Source: Bactrocera neohumeralis
Taxonomy: Eukaryota; Arthropoda; Insecta; Diptera; Tephritidae
NCBI RefSeq assembly: GCF_024586455.1
Contig: NC_065921.1
Span: 66,837,528-66,901,527, forward strand
DNA: 64,000 bases
Direction of reading: 5' to 3'
Shown here: piece by piece, positions 47,015 to 57,429 of the stretch
Numbering within the stretch: the first letter of the stretch is position 1
How the letters are laid out: each line of letters begins with the position of its first letter
Position numbers and translations under genes: made by a program
The notes under the pieces: model-generated
The model's input: the letters and a program-made list of their open reading frames with translations, nothing else
The model's database searches: none
What the model was told of the DNA's origin: nothing

Positions 47015-48790
47015 GCATTCAATATTGGATAATATTCGACCGAATAGGCCACGTCCAGCATGCAGTTAAAAAATTATAGCAGCCGTAGCTGAGAGTATAC
47101 ACTAATAGTAGAGAGTAGATTCGGCGCCGTTTGCAGCAACTCGAACTCGCCGCTCGACCTTCCCAAGCAACATCGCTTCGTTCAATATGCTTTGGAAAAG
47201 TTCGAAAAGGCGACGTTTTGGAACCAAATTTTGTTCACCGATGATGGTCATTGCTGGCTCAATAATGCAGCTGAGAACGTAACCGTCAATGGCGATCGTT
47301 ATCACGCCATGATAACCAACTATTTGATGTCTGAAATGGAAGCTCGTGATCTTGTCAACATTTGGTATCCACAAGACGTCGCCACTTCCCACACTTCACA
47401 TCAATCAATAGATTTATTGGGAGAACACTTCGGTGAGTAGATAATTTCATTTTGGGGTTGGTCGATTGGCCACCAAGTTCATCTGATATCACACCGCTAG
47501 ACTTTTCCCTGTGGGCATAAAGTCTATGCCGACAATTTCGCTTCTACATATTCAGGCCTTGTAGCAAATATCACGCGTATTATTCGAAAGTTTCCAGTTG
47601 AACAAGTCATCGAAAATTGAACTCAAAGGATGGACCATCTGAGACGGAGTCGCGGCCAACATTTGAAAGAGGAAATCTTCAAAAACTATACGCCAAAGAA
47701 TGTTCTTTCGAATGTTGATAAACATTTCCCTTAAATTTGAAGTTTCTGTGTTTTTTATACTCTCGGAACAAAGTTGCTAAGGAGAGTATTATATGTAGTT
47801 TTGTTCACATAACGGGTGTTTGTAAGTCCTAAAACTAAAAGAGCCAGATATAGTCCCGTCCGTCCGTCCGTGCAAGCTGTAACTTGGGTAAAAATTGAGA
47901 TATCATGATGAAACTTGGTACACGTATTTCTTGTCTCCATAGGAAGGTTAAGTTCGAAGATGGGCAAAATCGGCCCACTGCCACGCCCACAAAATGGCGA
48001 AAACCGAAAACTTATAAAGTGTCATAACTAAGCCATAAATAAAGATATTAAAGTGAAATTTGGCACAAAGGATCGCATTAAGGAGGGGCATATTTGGACG
48101 TAATTTTTTTGGAAAAGTGGGTGTGGCCCCGCGCCCTACTAAGTTTTTTGTACATATCTCGGAAACTACCATAGCTATGTCAACCAAACTATATAGAGTC
48201 GTTTCCTTCAGGCATTTCCATATACAGTTCAAAAATGGAAGAAATCGGATAATAACTACGACCACCTCCCATACAAAGGTTATGTTGAAAATCACTAAAA
48301 GTGCGTTAACCGACTAGCAAAAAACGTCAGAAACACTAAATTTTACGGAAGAAGTGGCAGAATAAAGCTGCACCCAGGCTTTTTTTTTTTAAATTGAAAA
48401 TGGGAGTGGCGTCGCCTACTTATGGACCAAAAACCATATCTCAGGAATTATTCCACCGATTTCAATGAAATTCAGTATATAATATTTTCTTAACACCCTG
48501 ATGACATGTACGAAATATGGGTGAAATCGGTTCACAACCACGCCTTCTTCCAATATAACGCTATTTTGAATTCCATCTGATGCCTTCTCTGTATAATATA
48601 TACATTAGGAACCAATGATGATAGCGGAATATAACTTTACACAAATACGGTATTTGAAAAATATGTAAATGACGGATAATGAAATCTCGATTATCACTTT
48701 ATCATGCGAGAGTATAAAATGTTCGGTGACACCCGAACTTAGCCCTTCCTTACTTGTTTTTTCTTTAAAAAAGTAGGGAATGTATCACCT
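47015..48790 (+). mobile_element. DD41D (rosa-type) element, copy E, split by a Helentron-type repeat
   Basis: The plus strand gives SILDNIRPNRPRPA near 47020-47060, LPKQHRFVQYALEKFEKATFWNQILFTDDGH (first aspartate kept) at 47155-47250, NVTVNGDRYHAMITNYLMSEMEARDLVNIWYPQDVATSHTSHQS (second aspartate) and, after a stop at 47438, ITPLDFSLW (third aspartate) near 47490-47510. The C-terminus QRMDHLRRSRGQHLKEEIFK follows. A 1-kb repeat (47756-48758) then interrupts the 3' noncoding part. The right terminal repeat resumes as CTTTAAAAAAGTAGGGAATG at 48762. The 5' end is truncated. Confidence 0.85.
47756..48758 (+). mobile_element. Helentron-derived repeat subfamily A, copy 2
   Basis: The start TATACTCTCGGAACAAAG, the inverted copy GCGAGAGTATA near 48706, the hairpin at 48721-48738 (GTTCGG/CCGAAC) and the tail TTAGCCCTTCCTTACTTGTT match copy 1 closely. 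The GTCY tract is short here (about 47863-47876) and about 55 bp before it are missing relative to copy 1. It lies in a T-run of the DD41D 3' region. Confidence 0.8.
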
Positions 48791-49444
48791 TTTCATAGTT
48801 TCAGCTGTATCGAAGACTAATAAAACAATTCCTGGTTGAGTCATTTTTGTACAACGTTTCGAATATACAAGTAGTCGTATCCCGATACCCTGAGAAATTG
48901 CCTCATAGTTACGCGTTTAGCTTTCTTATGACCTTTTCGCACTTCGAAACTAGATTTTGCCTTTCGCACAGGCTGCTACTCGGTTAACTATCAGTTGTTA
49001 TACTTGCTTGTGTTCTTCATTTTATATTTTTACTAATGTTTAAAATTCATCAGCTGATTGCTATATTATCAATGCACACAACCAAATTTGCAGTATGGAC
49101 AATAACCGTCAGAGTTAAACACGGCCAAATTTACAATGTGGACAACAAACCGCAGAGTTGCGCTTCAATTTCAGCTCGATTTCAATTCGATTAAGAATTA
49201 ATGTAGTACAATAATAATTTTTTTTTTGTATGGTAAATATGTAGATCTAAATTAGTGCTATAATCGAGAAAAAGACCGGCAAATTGATCAATTAACTCCT
49301 GTGCGAAAAGGCTATTTTGTTTAATTCTACGCAGAACTTCAAAAAGTACTTTCTCAGTGTAGGTTTTTTCGGAGTCAGCATTTTTGCTATGGTTTCCAGA
49401 CTAAGTACTATGGATTATCAAGCATTGAAGCAATGAAAGATATA
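48791..49444. other. Spacer, nothing recognised
   Basis: Contains only an imperfect 36-bp direct repeat (49081-49117 and 49124-49159, both with CAAATTT, TGGACAA and CAGAGTT). Confidence 0.35.
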
Positions 49445-49800
49445 CAGTAGAGGCCCGCTAATCCGGACACGGCCTAATCACGATTCCACTGTAATCCGGA
49501 CAGGGTTAAAAAATTCAAAATTTCTATTATGTCCCTTGTAATCCGGACCGACATTCTCTATCCGTATTATCTAATCCGGATCACATATTTATTATTCACT
49601 ACATTCGCTTTTATACTTTATTGTTTTAAGTTTTTTCTTTTGGAACATGTGTATTATTTGTTATAATAAACAAACAGAAATTTATAAATATTTTTTCTTA
49701 ATACGAGTACATAGTTCTGATATGTCTTTGGTAATCCGGATTCCCTGATGTTCCGGATAGGGGCCGGTTTTAATTGATCCGGATTAGCGGGCCTCTACTG
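49445..49800. mobile_element. Pogo-type MITE with internal TAATCCGGA repeats
   Basis: CAGTAGAGGCCCGCTAATCC at the left and the perfect complement GGATTAGCGGGCCTCTACTG at the right bound 356 bp, flanked by TA. The sequence type CAGTA...TAATCCGGA is that of pogo/Tigger termini. The motif TAATCCGGA occurs at 49459, 49492, 49539, 49572 and 49732, and inverted at 49778. It is noncoding, so it depends on a pogo-type transposase from elsewhere. Confidence 0.85.
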
Positions 49801-49802
49801 TA

Positions 49803-50360
49803 TGTATTTTGATTACGAAAGGTGGATCGTGGAATTTATCTATATATTCAATAACATAGCCACGAACCACGAAACACTATTTATTTCTAGTAAAACTTCT
49901 CTCAAATTAAAAAATAATAATTAAGACATTTCATGAAAATTTCTCACCTTTCATAATTTCTATTCACCTGCCAAACACTATACAAGTATGAGAACATATG
50001 TGGAAATTCTTCGATTATAAAAAAAAAACTTATAACGAAAACTTTTACTTTGAAAACATTGTATACTTATTTATTCGAAAGAAACAAGTGTTTCGTCTAC
50101 GCTCAACGGCGTTTCATTTGGAAGAAATGCTAAATCATATTACGTATTCTTCGTATTGGCTAATGCGCACAACTGACTAAACAAACTTTCATAGTTAGAA
50201 ATTACTTAATGCGCAAATTTTCCGTTTTAAATATGAAAACAGTTGGCTTAAAAAGAAAACAAAAACAAGAAGACCGCAACTAAACAAAAATTAAGAAACA
50301 AAGTAAAAATAATTTTAAACAATCAGCAAAAATAAAAATAATGAAATAAATTAATTAAAC
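49803..50360. other. Spacer, nothing recognised
   Basis: No supported feature. Confidence 0.3.
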
Positions 50361-51774
50361 AATAAGTAGGGAGGGACTAAGGTCGGGTGTAACCGAACAT
50401 TCTATATACTCGAAACTTCCAAGGACCAAAGCCGGATGGAATTTCAATATTTTGTATGACAGGTTGATCGATATTTTTGGTAAAAACTCGCATTAGAAAT
50501 ATTCGATATCTGGGGGGCTTGAAAAGTTTTGATCCGATTTGCAAAATTTTTGGTCATAACGTGAGACATCTCATAGGCACTATTCCTGCACTATTCTTTT
50601 TCGAATGCATTGATTGGTTCTTGATTTGTATTCTGGAAAATGAAAGATTCAGATGGAATTTATAATTGTATTATAAGGGAAGTAGGCGTCGTTGTTATCT
50701 TATTTCACCTATTTTCGCACTGTGATGTAGAAATGTCAGGATAATATTAACTACAGAATTTGGTTGAAATCGGTTGAATAGGTTCCTAGATATCGGTTTT
50801 CATCTAAATGTGGGCGGAGTCTATGATTTTATTTTGATCCCGCCACTTATAAAATCCACTCGTAGCATCTGGGATGTAATATTTAATGTCTTTGTCACAC
50901 AAAATTCCTACGGCACTCGATAAAAGATGCTGTTTGATGGGAATACTAACTGGGCATAGTGTGGTGGCGACACACGCCCGCTGGAAGAGGTTGACAGATC
51001 GAGAAGACTGCAGGAAATGTCTAGAACAGGGCACCAGGAAAACAATAGGGCATCTCTTGTGCACTTGTCCCGCATTGGCAATACTACGCTATAAGCATCT
51101 GGGGTCTCCACGGTATGATACCGGAGGAGGTATCGATGGTGAGGCCGCCGAGTCTGTTAAAATTTGGGTCAAGCGCGGGCATCGTAAAGGATGAGTACTC
51201 CTTTAGGATCTAGCAACTGAACTCCATCTGGTAACGCAAAGTACTAAAACTGGTCTATGCGTGGCTTATCGGCTTGCCAGATTAAGCTAACCTAACCTTA
51301 TGTCTCTGGCATATTTAGTTATAGATTTATAGCACTTTTAGTAGTTTATAACAAAACGTTATATGGAGAGTTGGCGGGGTTATACTATAATAAAAATTCA
51401 CCCATTTTCACAGAATGGTTGACCCGAGCAAATTTGGTTGTATAGCATTAAACTTAGTAGGGAGCCACGCCCAATTTTTAAAAATTTTGTAACTATACAA
51501 GTCTTTTGTTAAGGAGCTTTATTATGACACTTTATATGTTTTCGATTAGTTCCACCAATCTGCAATACCAACCCTCCTTGGGTGCCAAGAAACATGTGTT
51601 CATCGAGATATGTATCTCAATTTTTATTAAAGTTATCGCTTGCACGGATGGACGAAAAGACAGACAGTCAGTCGGAATTCAACTCCAATCTATCTTGATT
51701 AGTTTCAGGTGGTAAAAAAACTAGTTGAACAAAACTATTATACGCTGTAGCAACATGTTGCAAGAGTATAAAAA
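50361..51774 (-). mobile_element. Helentron-derived repeat subfamily A, copy 3, with LINE insertion
   Basis: On the minus strand the element starts near 51774 with TATACTCTTGCAACATGTTGC, includes a degenerate GTCY tract at about 51640-51675, and ends with a hairpin (complement at 50381-50398, GTTCGG/CCGAC arms) plus the tail TTAGTCCCTCCCTACTTATT. It is a more diverged relative of copies 1 and 2. A LINE fragment (about 50835-51297) interrupts it in the opposite orientation. Confidence 0.7.
50835..51297 (+). mobile_element. 5'-truncated LINE 3' end
   Basis: The frame 50886-51194 reads LTGHSVVATHARWKRL, then CRKCLEQGTRKTIGHLLCTCPALAILRYKHLG. T-G-H followed by a C-x2-C-x-n-H-x4-C cluster is the end of the RNase H region and the C-terminal zinc knuckle of R1/LOA/jockey-type LINEs. 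The fragment ends around a short CTAACCT repeat near 51285-51297 and interrupts the subfamily A repeat. It has neither reverse transcriptase nor endonuclease. Confidence 0.7.
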
Positions 51775-54098
51775 TCATGTTCAATAAATATTTTTTGTAG
51801 AGATAAACATATGGGTTCATCAATATGCGAGATAAGTACTCTATACAAAAAATATTCGTTACATTTGTACATATATGTACATATGTATGTTTGTGTGGCT
51901 TGTAAATCAAGTTGTCAGTTTCGTTATCAATATGGCGGTGGCGAGTCTGTTCTGACACGCGACTAATTGAATAGGTGCCTTTTAGCTTCTAACACTCAAT
52001 AAAGGCATGCAAGTCGCTATATTTATATACATATGTATATGTAAATACATGTAGAGCTATTGCGGATTCATAAAAATTATTTTGGAGATAAAGCGAATTA
52101 TTTTTCGTGACATTCCCAAATATAAAATAGAATATATATTGTTATAGTGTATACAAGAAGGGGAGATTGATTACTTCAATATTATAGTGAAAACATAAGG
52201 ATATATGGTATAAATTGTATATATGTATTCTTAAATAGGTACTACCAACATCCACGATGCCACTTGAACCAGTTAAAGAGTAAAGGAATACAAAAGCAGC
52301 CTCTGGGAAATGTCTGTATATGACTGTTAGGTTCGGGCCAAATGCCAAACACACTCGGGCATTACACTTTCTGACCAACTGAAGCATCTATTTTTTTCAA
52401 ACGAAATAAATCTAGACGAATTACTGAACAGATCATAAATCTACTAAGAAAACTAATTTAAATATTATGAATGAATGACAAAAGGTGAATGTATAAGAGA
52501 GGTGCTAATTTTAACTTTCGAATGATAATAAACATTAAATTCGAAATTTATGTGTTTTTTTCATTGAAAAAGTAAAGTTTGAAAAAAACCTTTAGCTCAT
52601 TATCTTTCAAAGGATTCATTGTGTCAAGTCCAAACTTCGTACAATCCATCTTTATCCCACAATATCTTGGGACAGCTGAATCACTCTCAATTTCTCTCTC
52701 TCAAAATTTGCCAAACTTTTAGGTGCGATATAACTTTCCATCCGCTCTCAATTCGGTAATTCTGTGCATTCTTTGGCACCACCAGCTAGGCCACGGTTAA
52801 TGGTTTTGAAGCCCTAATCAGGGAGCTCTGGATCAATACTGGAGTTAGCTCGTAGTCACTGTAATCTTAATAATCAATGATAGAGTTGAATATTCTGATT
52901 ATGAATTACTGAGTGTCCATACCCAGAGAAATTCATGCACCCAGATTTCTTGAGGCCGATGGTAACAGCGCATTCTCCGAAAATTTCAACAAGTGATTCT
53001 ATTCCCGTTGAGAGTTATAACTAGTTGTTACTGTTAGAATCTTTTCTCTGCACAAAACCTAAGTGGAAACGTGTAATGCTCAACTGTGGTTTCATAGAGC
53101 CAATAAACAAATTTTTAGTGATAAATCTGACAGCTCGACTTTAGTAGTATTACACAGGTGATGTCTACTTCACTTTTTTTCAATATTTGGCAATGAAATT
53201 AATCTCTAAACAAATTTCACAGTAGATAGATAGAATAAATCAAAAAAATAATGCATAAGTTTGAGAAGAAAGTCCCAAAAAAGAGTTAAGAATAGGCAAA
53301 GCTCTGTAAGTACCCATAACAATTAAATTTTTAATAGTATTTAGAAAAATTTCAACAGCTACTAGTTTGTTAAAGAAATTCAAATGATCAATTATTTCGA
53401 CAAAACGAATAGCATCAAAATTTTGGTAGTTCTAAGGTAATTTAAAAAGATCAATTTACTCTAAAAAGAAGTTGCAAGTCAAACAAGTTGGAGAGAGCGA
53501 TATTTCTTGTTTTCAATTGCATTAACACCACAGTTTACTTTCTGACAGCCGAGCTTTTCATATGTACTTAATGGGATACTTATTTATTCATAAGCACTTA
53601 AGTACTCATAAGTATGTGTGAGTGCTCGCAACATTATCAAATTAATCAGACTTGTGCCGATTAGCGAAGCAAAGCAAAGCGTTTCCGATGAGCAAAACAA
53701 AAAACAGACAACAGGCGGTTATACCATAAATAAACAAGTGCACGCGCCAATTGTTCCTTCTTTTCATGCTTTGTTTATAAACAGTCAGTAAATTTTTGTT
53801 AACAAATGGTAGTTAAAGATTGCAATATATAATAAAAAAATAAACAAAATTAAAAAAAAACATCGAAAAACGTGTGCGAATATATCCATTTAACCACACC
53901 TATAACACTTATTAAGCGTTTTATTGTTGAGTTTTGTATGTATGTATGTATAGTATATGATTTTTGATGCATACCGCGTTCGAAAGCATGTGTCACTTAA
54001 TGATCTACAGGCATATGCATATTTATACTTGTAAGATTCTTTATATAAAAGTATGTACATATCTGTATAGATATAAGGGTGGGTCAAGAAGAAATATA
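51775..54098. other. Spacer, nothing recognised
   Basis: A 2.3-kb stretch of AT-rich DNA with CATA/TATG microsatellite patches (51868-51890, 52025-52045, 53938-53952). The minus frame that extends to 53890 is only the read-through end of the MITE frame at 54099-54633. Confidence 0.4.
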
Positions 54099-54633
54099 AT
54101 GGGTTGTCAAAAAAGTCTTTCGGTATTTTTATTGAATTTTTTTTTATTGAAATTAAAATGAATTTTTGATGACTCATGCCCAGCTCTTGACCGATGCTAC
54201 GGTTGCTACTATGCCGGTCTCTTTCGACCAATTCAGCGATTTTATCGCAATTTTCGACGACAGGCCTTCCGGTGCGTGGCGCATCTTCGACCACCTCTAC
54301 ACCAGAACGAAAATGTTGAAACCATCTTTGTGCGGTAGAAATGGAAACTGTATCGAGTCCATAAACTGCAAAAAATTTATTGGCGGCTTGAGATGCATTT
54401 TTGCCTTTATCGTAGTAGTACTGTAAAATATGCCGTATTTTCTCTTTATTTTGCTCCATGTTTGCGACGCTATAACTCACGAACGACTTAAAAGAAACGA
54501 CAATCAATCAAACACGTGTTAGCGCGTGAAATGAGCTTTCCAAAAAGGTATAGCAAGACCGACGAATAAAACTAGAACTACGCGCTTTCAGCGCCAACTA
54601 GCGCAAATACCGCAAGACTTTTTTGACAACCAA
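54099..54633 (-). mobile_element. Mariner-derived MITE, copy 4
   Basis: TIRs ATGGGTTGTCAAAAAAG and complement are flanked by TA (54097-54098, 54634-54635). This copy has the longest uninterrupted coding frame of the four. It inserted at the edge of the foldback element whose remaining left arm starts just after 54635. Confidence 0.9.
54160..54459 (-). CDS. Mariner DNA-binding-domain-only frame
   Basis: Starting at the ATG at 54459 (MEQNKEKIRHIL), about 100 codons give the first helix-turn-helix (ASQAANKFFAVYG), WFQHFRSGVEVVEDAPRTGRP (the G-R-P linker motif) and the second helix-turn-helix (SSNRSIGQELGMSHQK). The frame then crosses the deletion junction and continues as junk into the right TIR and flank. 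No catalytic aspartate exists. Mariner N-termini bind their own TIRs, so a product could compete with full transposase; expression is unknown. An upstream in-frame ATG at 54507 is less likely because family members start at MEQN. Confidence 0.6.
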
Positions 54634-54636
54634 TAT

Positions 54637-55529
54637 TTTTTGCTTGATACTCTGAAAAATTGCAGGTTTTTAGACACCATTAAACAAATCTCTCAAGTAT
54701 AACTCTTAATTGGAGCGGGAAGATCCTCTTCCTTGTGAGTATCTTATTATCAGATTGAAAAGTTTATATCTCGCTTTCAACAACTTGAAAAAGTATTTTA
54801 TTTTACAGATTTTGTAGGAAATTGAATTCTCTACAAAAATGACCCGTATAATGCTTAGATTGAGTTAAGCGTATACGAGATATCCATCGTCAAAAATCAA
54901 CAAAAAACATATATATAAAAGAAAAAATTAAAAAAAATAATATTGAAGATTAAAAATTATTAAAAAAAAGAAAAAAAGCAAATTAAAAAGTTAAAAAAAA
55001 TAAGAGACCATTTTTGTAAAGCTATAAATTTCCTACATACCTTCCAAAAGAAAAAATTGATGTTTGACGATGAATATCTCGTAAACGCTTAACTTAATCG
55101 AAAAATCACAGGAGACCATTTTTATAGAGCAGTAAATTTCCTACAAAACTATGAGTTTCATCATTCATAATATTTTTTTTCCATTGAGTTATAAAAGTCA
55201 TAAGTAATAAAAAATTTTCCCAAAAATAATCAAACTTTAACTGTTAATATCTTTTAAACGGTTGAGCTTACGAAAAAATCATCATAGACTTTTTTGTAGA
55301 GCATTCAATTTCCTACAAAATCTAAGGAACAAGATATTTTTTCAAGTAGTTGGAAGCGAGATATAAATTTTTCTATCTGATAATAAGAAAAAATAGAAAA
55401 CTGTATGTAGGAGGACCTTCTCGTCACAATTAAAAACTCATGTTTGGAGAGGCTTTCTTAAAGGTGTCTAGGAACCTATTTTTACGAGTACCAAACGAAA
55501 AAAAAATTTTTTTTTTGAATCACTCTAAT
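54637..55529. mobile_element. Foldback element with long inverted arms
   Basis: The left arm (54640-54850) and right arm (about 55285-55529) are imperfect reverse complements: CTTATTATCAGATTGAAAAG...ATATCTCGCTTTC pairs with the right-hand ATATAAATTTTTCTATCTGATAATAAG. A second inner pair (GATATCCATCGTCAAA near 54890 and TTTGACGATGAATATC near 55064) flanks an A-rich loop. The right end is ATTCACTCTAAT-like. A short module with GTAGGAAATT and TCTACAAAA recurs four times. The extreme left end was cut by the MITE 54099-54633. Confidence 0.75.
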
Positions 55530-56423
55530 CTACATGCAGAGTACTAAACAAAAAAAATTCCTTTTTATTCACCACCTTAATAAATATGTACATATGAATG
55601 AAGAAGCATTTTGCTTTAACAAATGAATAAGCAAAATCAAATATCAGAGCATCCAGTCACAGTAAGTAGTTGCGCAGTTAGACGTCGGCACGTGTCAATC
55701 GAACACTCAACAGCACTCACACCTTGCCGACTGCTGAACTTATGACGTTTCAAAAGCGTGCGAACCAGTTGTCAACTGTAGCACTCCCTTACAAGTACCA
55801 AAGAGTCATAATACTATATAAGTATGTTTAGTAGTATATATTATACATATGCACATACATATAGTACATATAAATATATATTTTTTGTATTTACATACAT
55901 ATATTGCTTTGTACCTACACATACCTTTATTACTTGTAAGAAGCATTTTGTATTTAATTCACTCGAAATTATGAGTATTTCATTTGTGTAGCATGCGATT
56001 TTTTTCTGCATAAATTATTGTCACGAATGCCCCCAGCTGGTCGCATGAGTAATGCTTAATATTTTCAATGTTTAACTGTAGTTGTTGTTGGCAAATGGAA
56101 CTGTAATTGCAGAGAGCAGTTGTAATATGTGTTTGGACTGAGTGTTTGGCTGAAGGTCACAAAATTATTGTATTTGAAAATCTGTATTTATGAGTGTTTA
56201 TCAAAAAATATATTATAAATGCATTTGCATCTTGCAATCGTATGAAACGCAGGATATAAATTTTAACTAAAGTCAAGGCAAGCATGAGTTAAAACACTGT
56301 ACAAAGAATGTAATGCAAATCAGAAATCAATCAGGAATTTTTACAAGTCAACTTAACAGTCATGTTGAAAAATTCGTATTGTCTTAATGAAAAGCATACT
56401 TTCTACAAAATTCGATATTATTA
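55530..56423. other. Spacer, nothing recognised
   Basis: No supported gene or element. Confidence 0.35.
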
Positions 56424-56829
56424 TTAGAGCGGGTTCATTTTTTCCTATGAAAAATATGAGGAAGATCTTCTATGGATCATTCTGAACAACTTTGGATCTA
56501 AAACCGGTTTCGAGACAGCGATTTTTAAGGCGAAGTTGAAAAAATTTGAATAGTCGGTTGAATGGGAGATGTGTGATACAGTTGTTCGATTTGGCCTATT
56601 CTGACAAATGATTAAGATTATGAAAAGAAACCTACGTCTTAAATTTCATTTGGATATCTCGAAATATGGCAAACAAATTTTTATAATCTTTAAAAACAAA
56701 CTTCGCCTTAAAACTAGCTGGCTCGAAAACATAGTCCCATAGACAAAGTTGTTTAAAATGATTTGTAGAACATTGTCGTATACTCGATTTTTACGTTTTA
56801 TTGACTCCCTACAAATCGACCCGCTCTAA
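56424..56829. mobile_element. TIR element of 406 bp (MITE, family unknown)
   Basis: TTAGAGCGGGTTCATTT at the left and AAATCGACCCGCTCTAA at the right form inverted repeats of about 17 bp with one or two mismatches. No clear target duplication is visible and the interior has no protein similarity. Confidence 0.6.
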
Positions 56830-57429
56830 GGGCCATGCACCAGTTATGTTGATACCCAACTTTTCGATGAAATTTTTGTATTAGAATGGGTCGTTGGGCA
56901 CTTGAAGTTGAAAATAGAAAAAAAATTATATTTCAAAGCAATTTACCAATTATGCAATTTCTGTACGCCTAGCAGCTTGAGAAAAAACTAAGTCGAAAAC
57001 TTTTCCTAAAATCCATTTGATTCTTTCACTTTTCATTACATAAATCCGGAAGCAATTGATATAACGGGCTAAAACTTTGCACAAATAATTCCTTTAAAGT
57101 ATGTCACCTTATGAACAAAAGTTGTTCAAATCCAAACAAAACTGTTCAAGCCCATAGGTACCGAATGTGTGGACCACAGTATCTTTAGTTGATGTTTGAC
57201 CGAAAATATCGGTCAATGTGCGAGATACATTATTGAAATTCGGGGATAATCCATCTCTGATAATTGTACGTCGTTGTGTTAAAATCGGGCCACCATATAG
57301 TACCTAATATAAAGAATTTTGAACTTGCGTGTGACTTTATATCGCATATATCAGCCAATATGTGAGTTGTTTCAATGAAAATAAGAGAGCGTGTTTTACT
57401 GTTAACGGTGTATCTTTTTGTTAAAAATA

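Noticed and set aside
53890..54159. C-terminal extension of the frame in MITE copy 4
   Set aside because: It lies beyond the deletion junction, passes through the TIR and continues into flanking DNA, so it is read-through and not part of the transposase.
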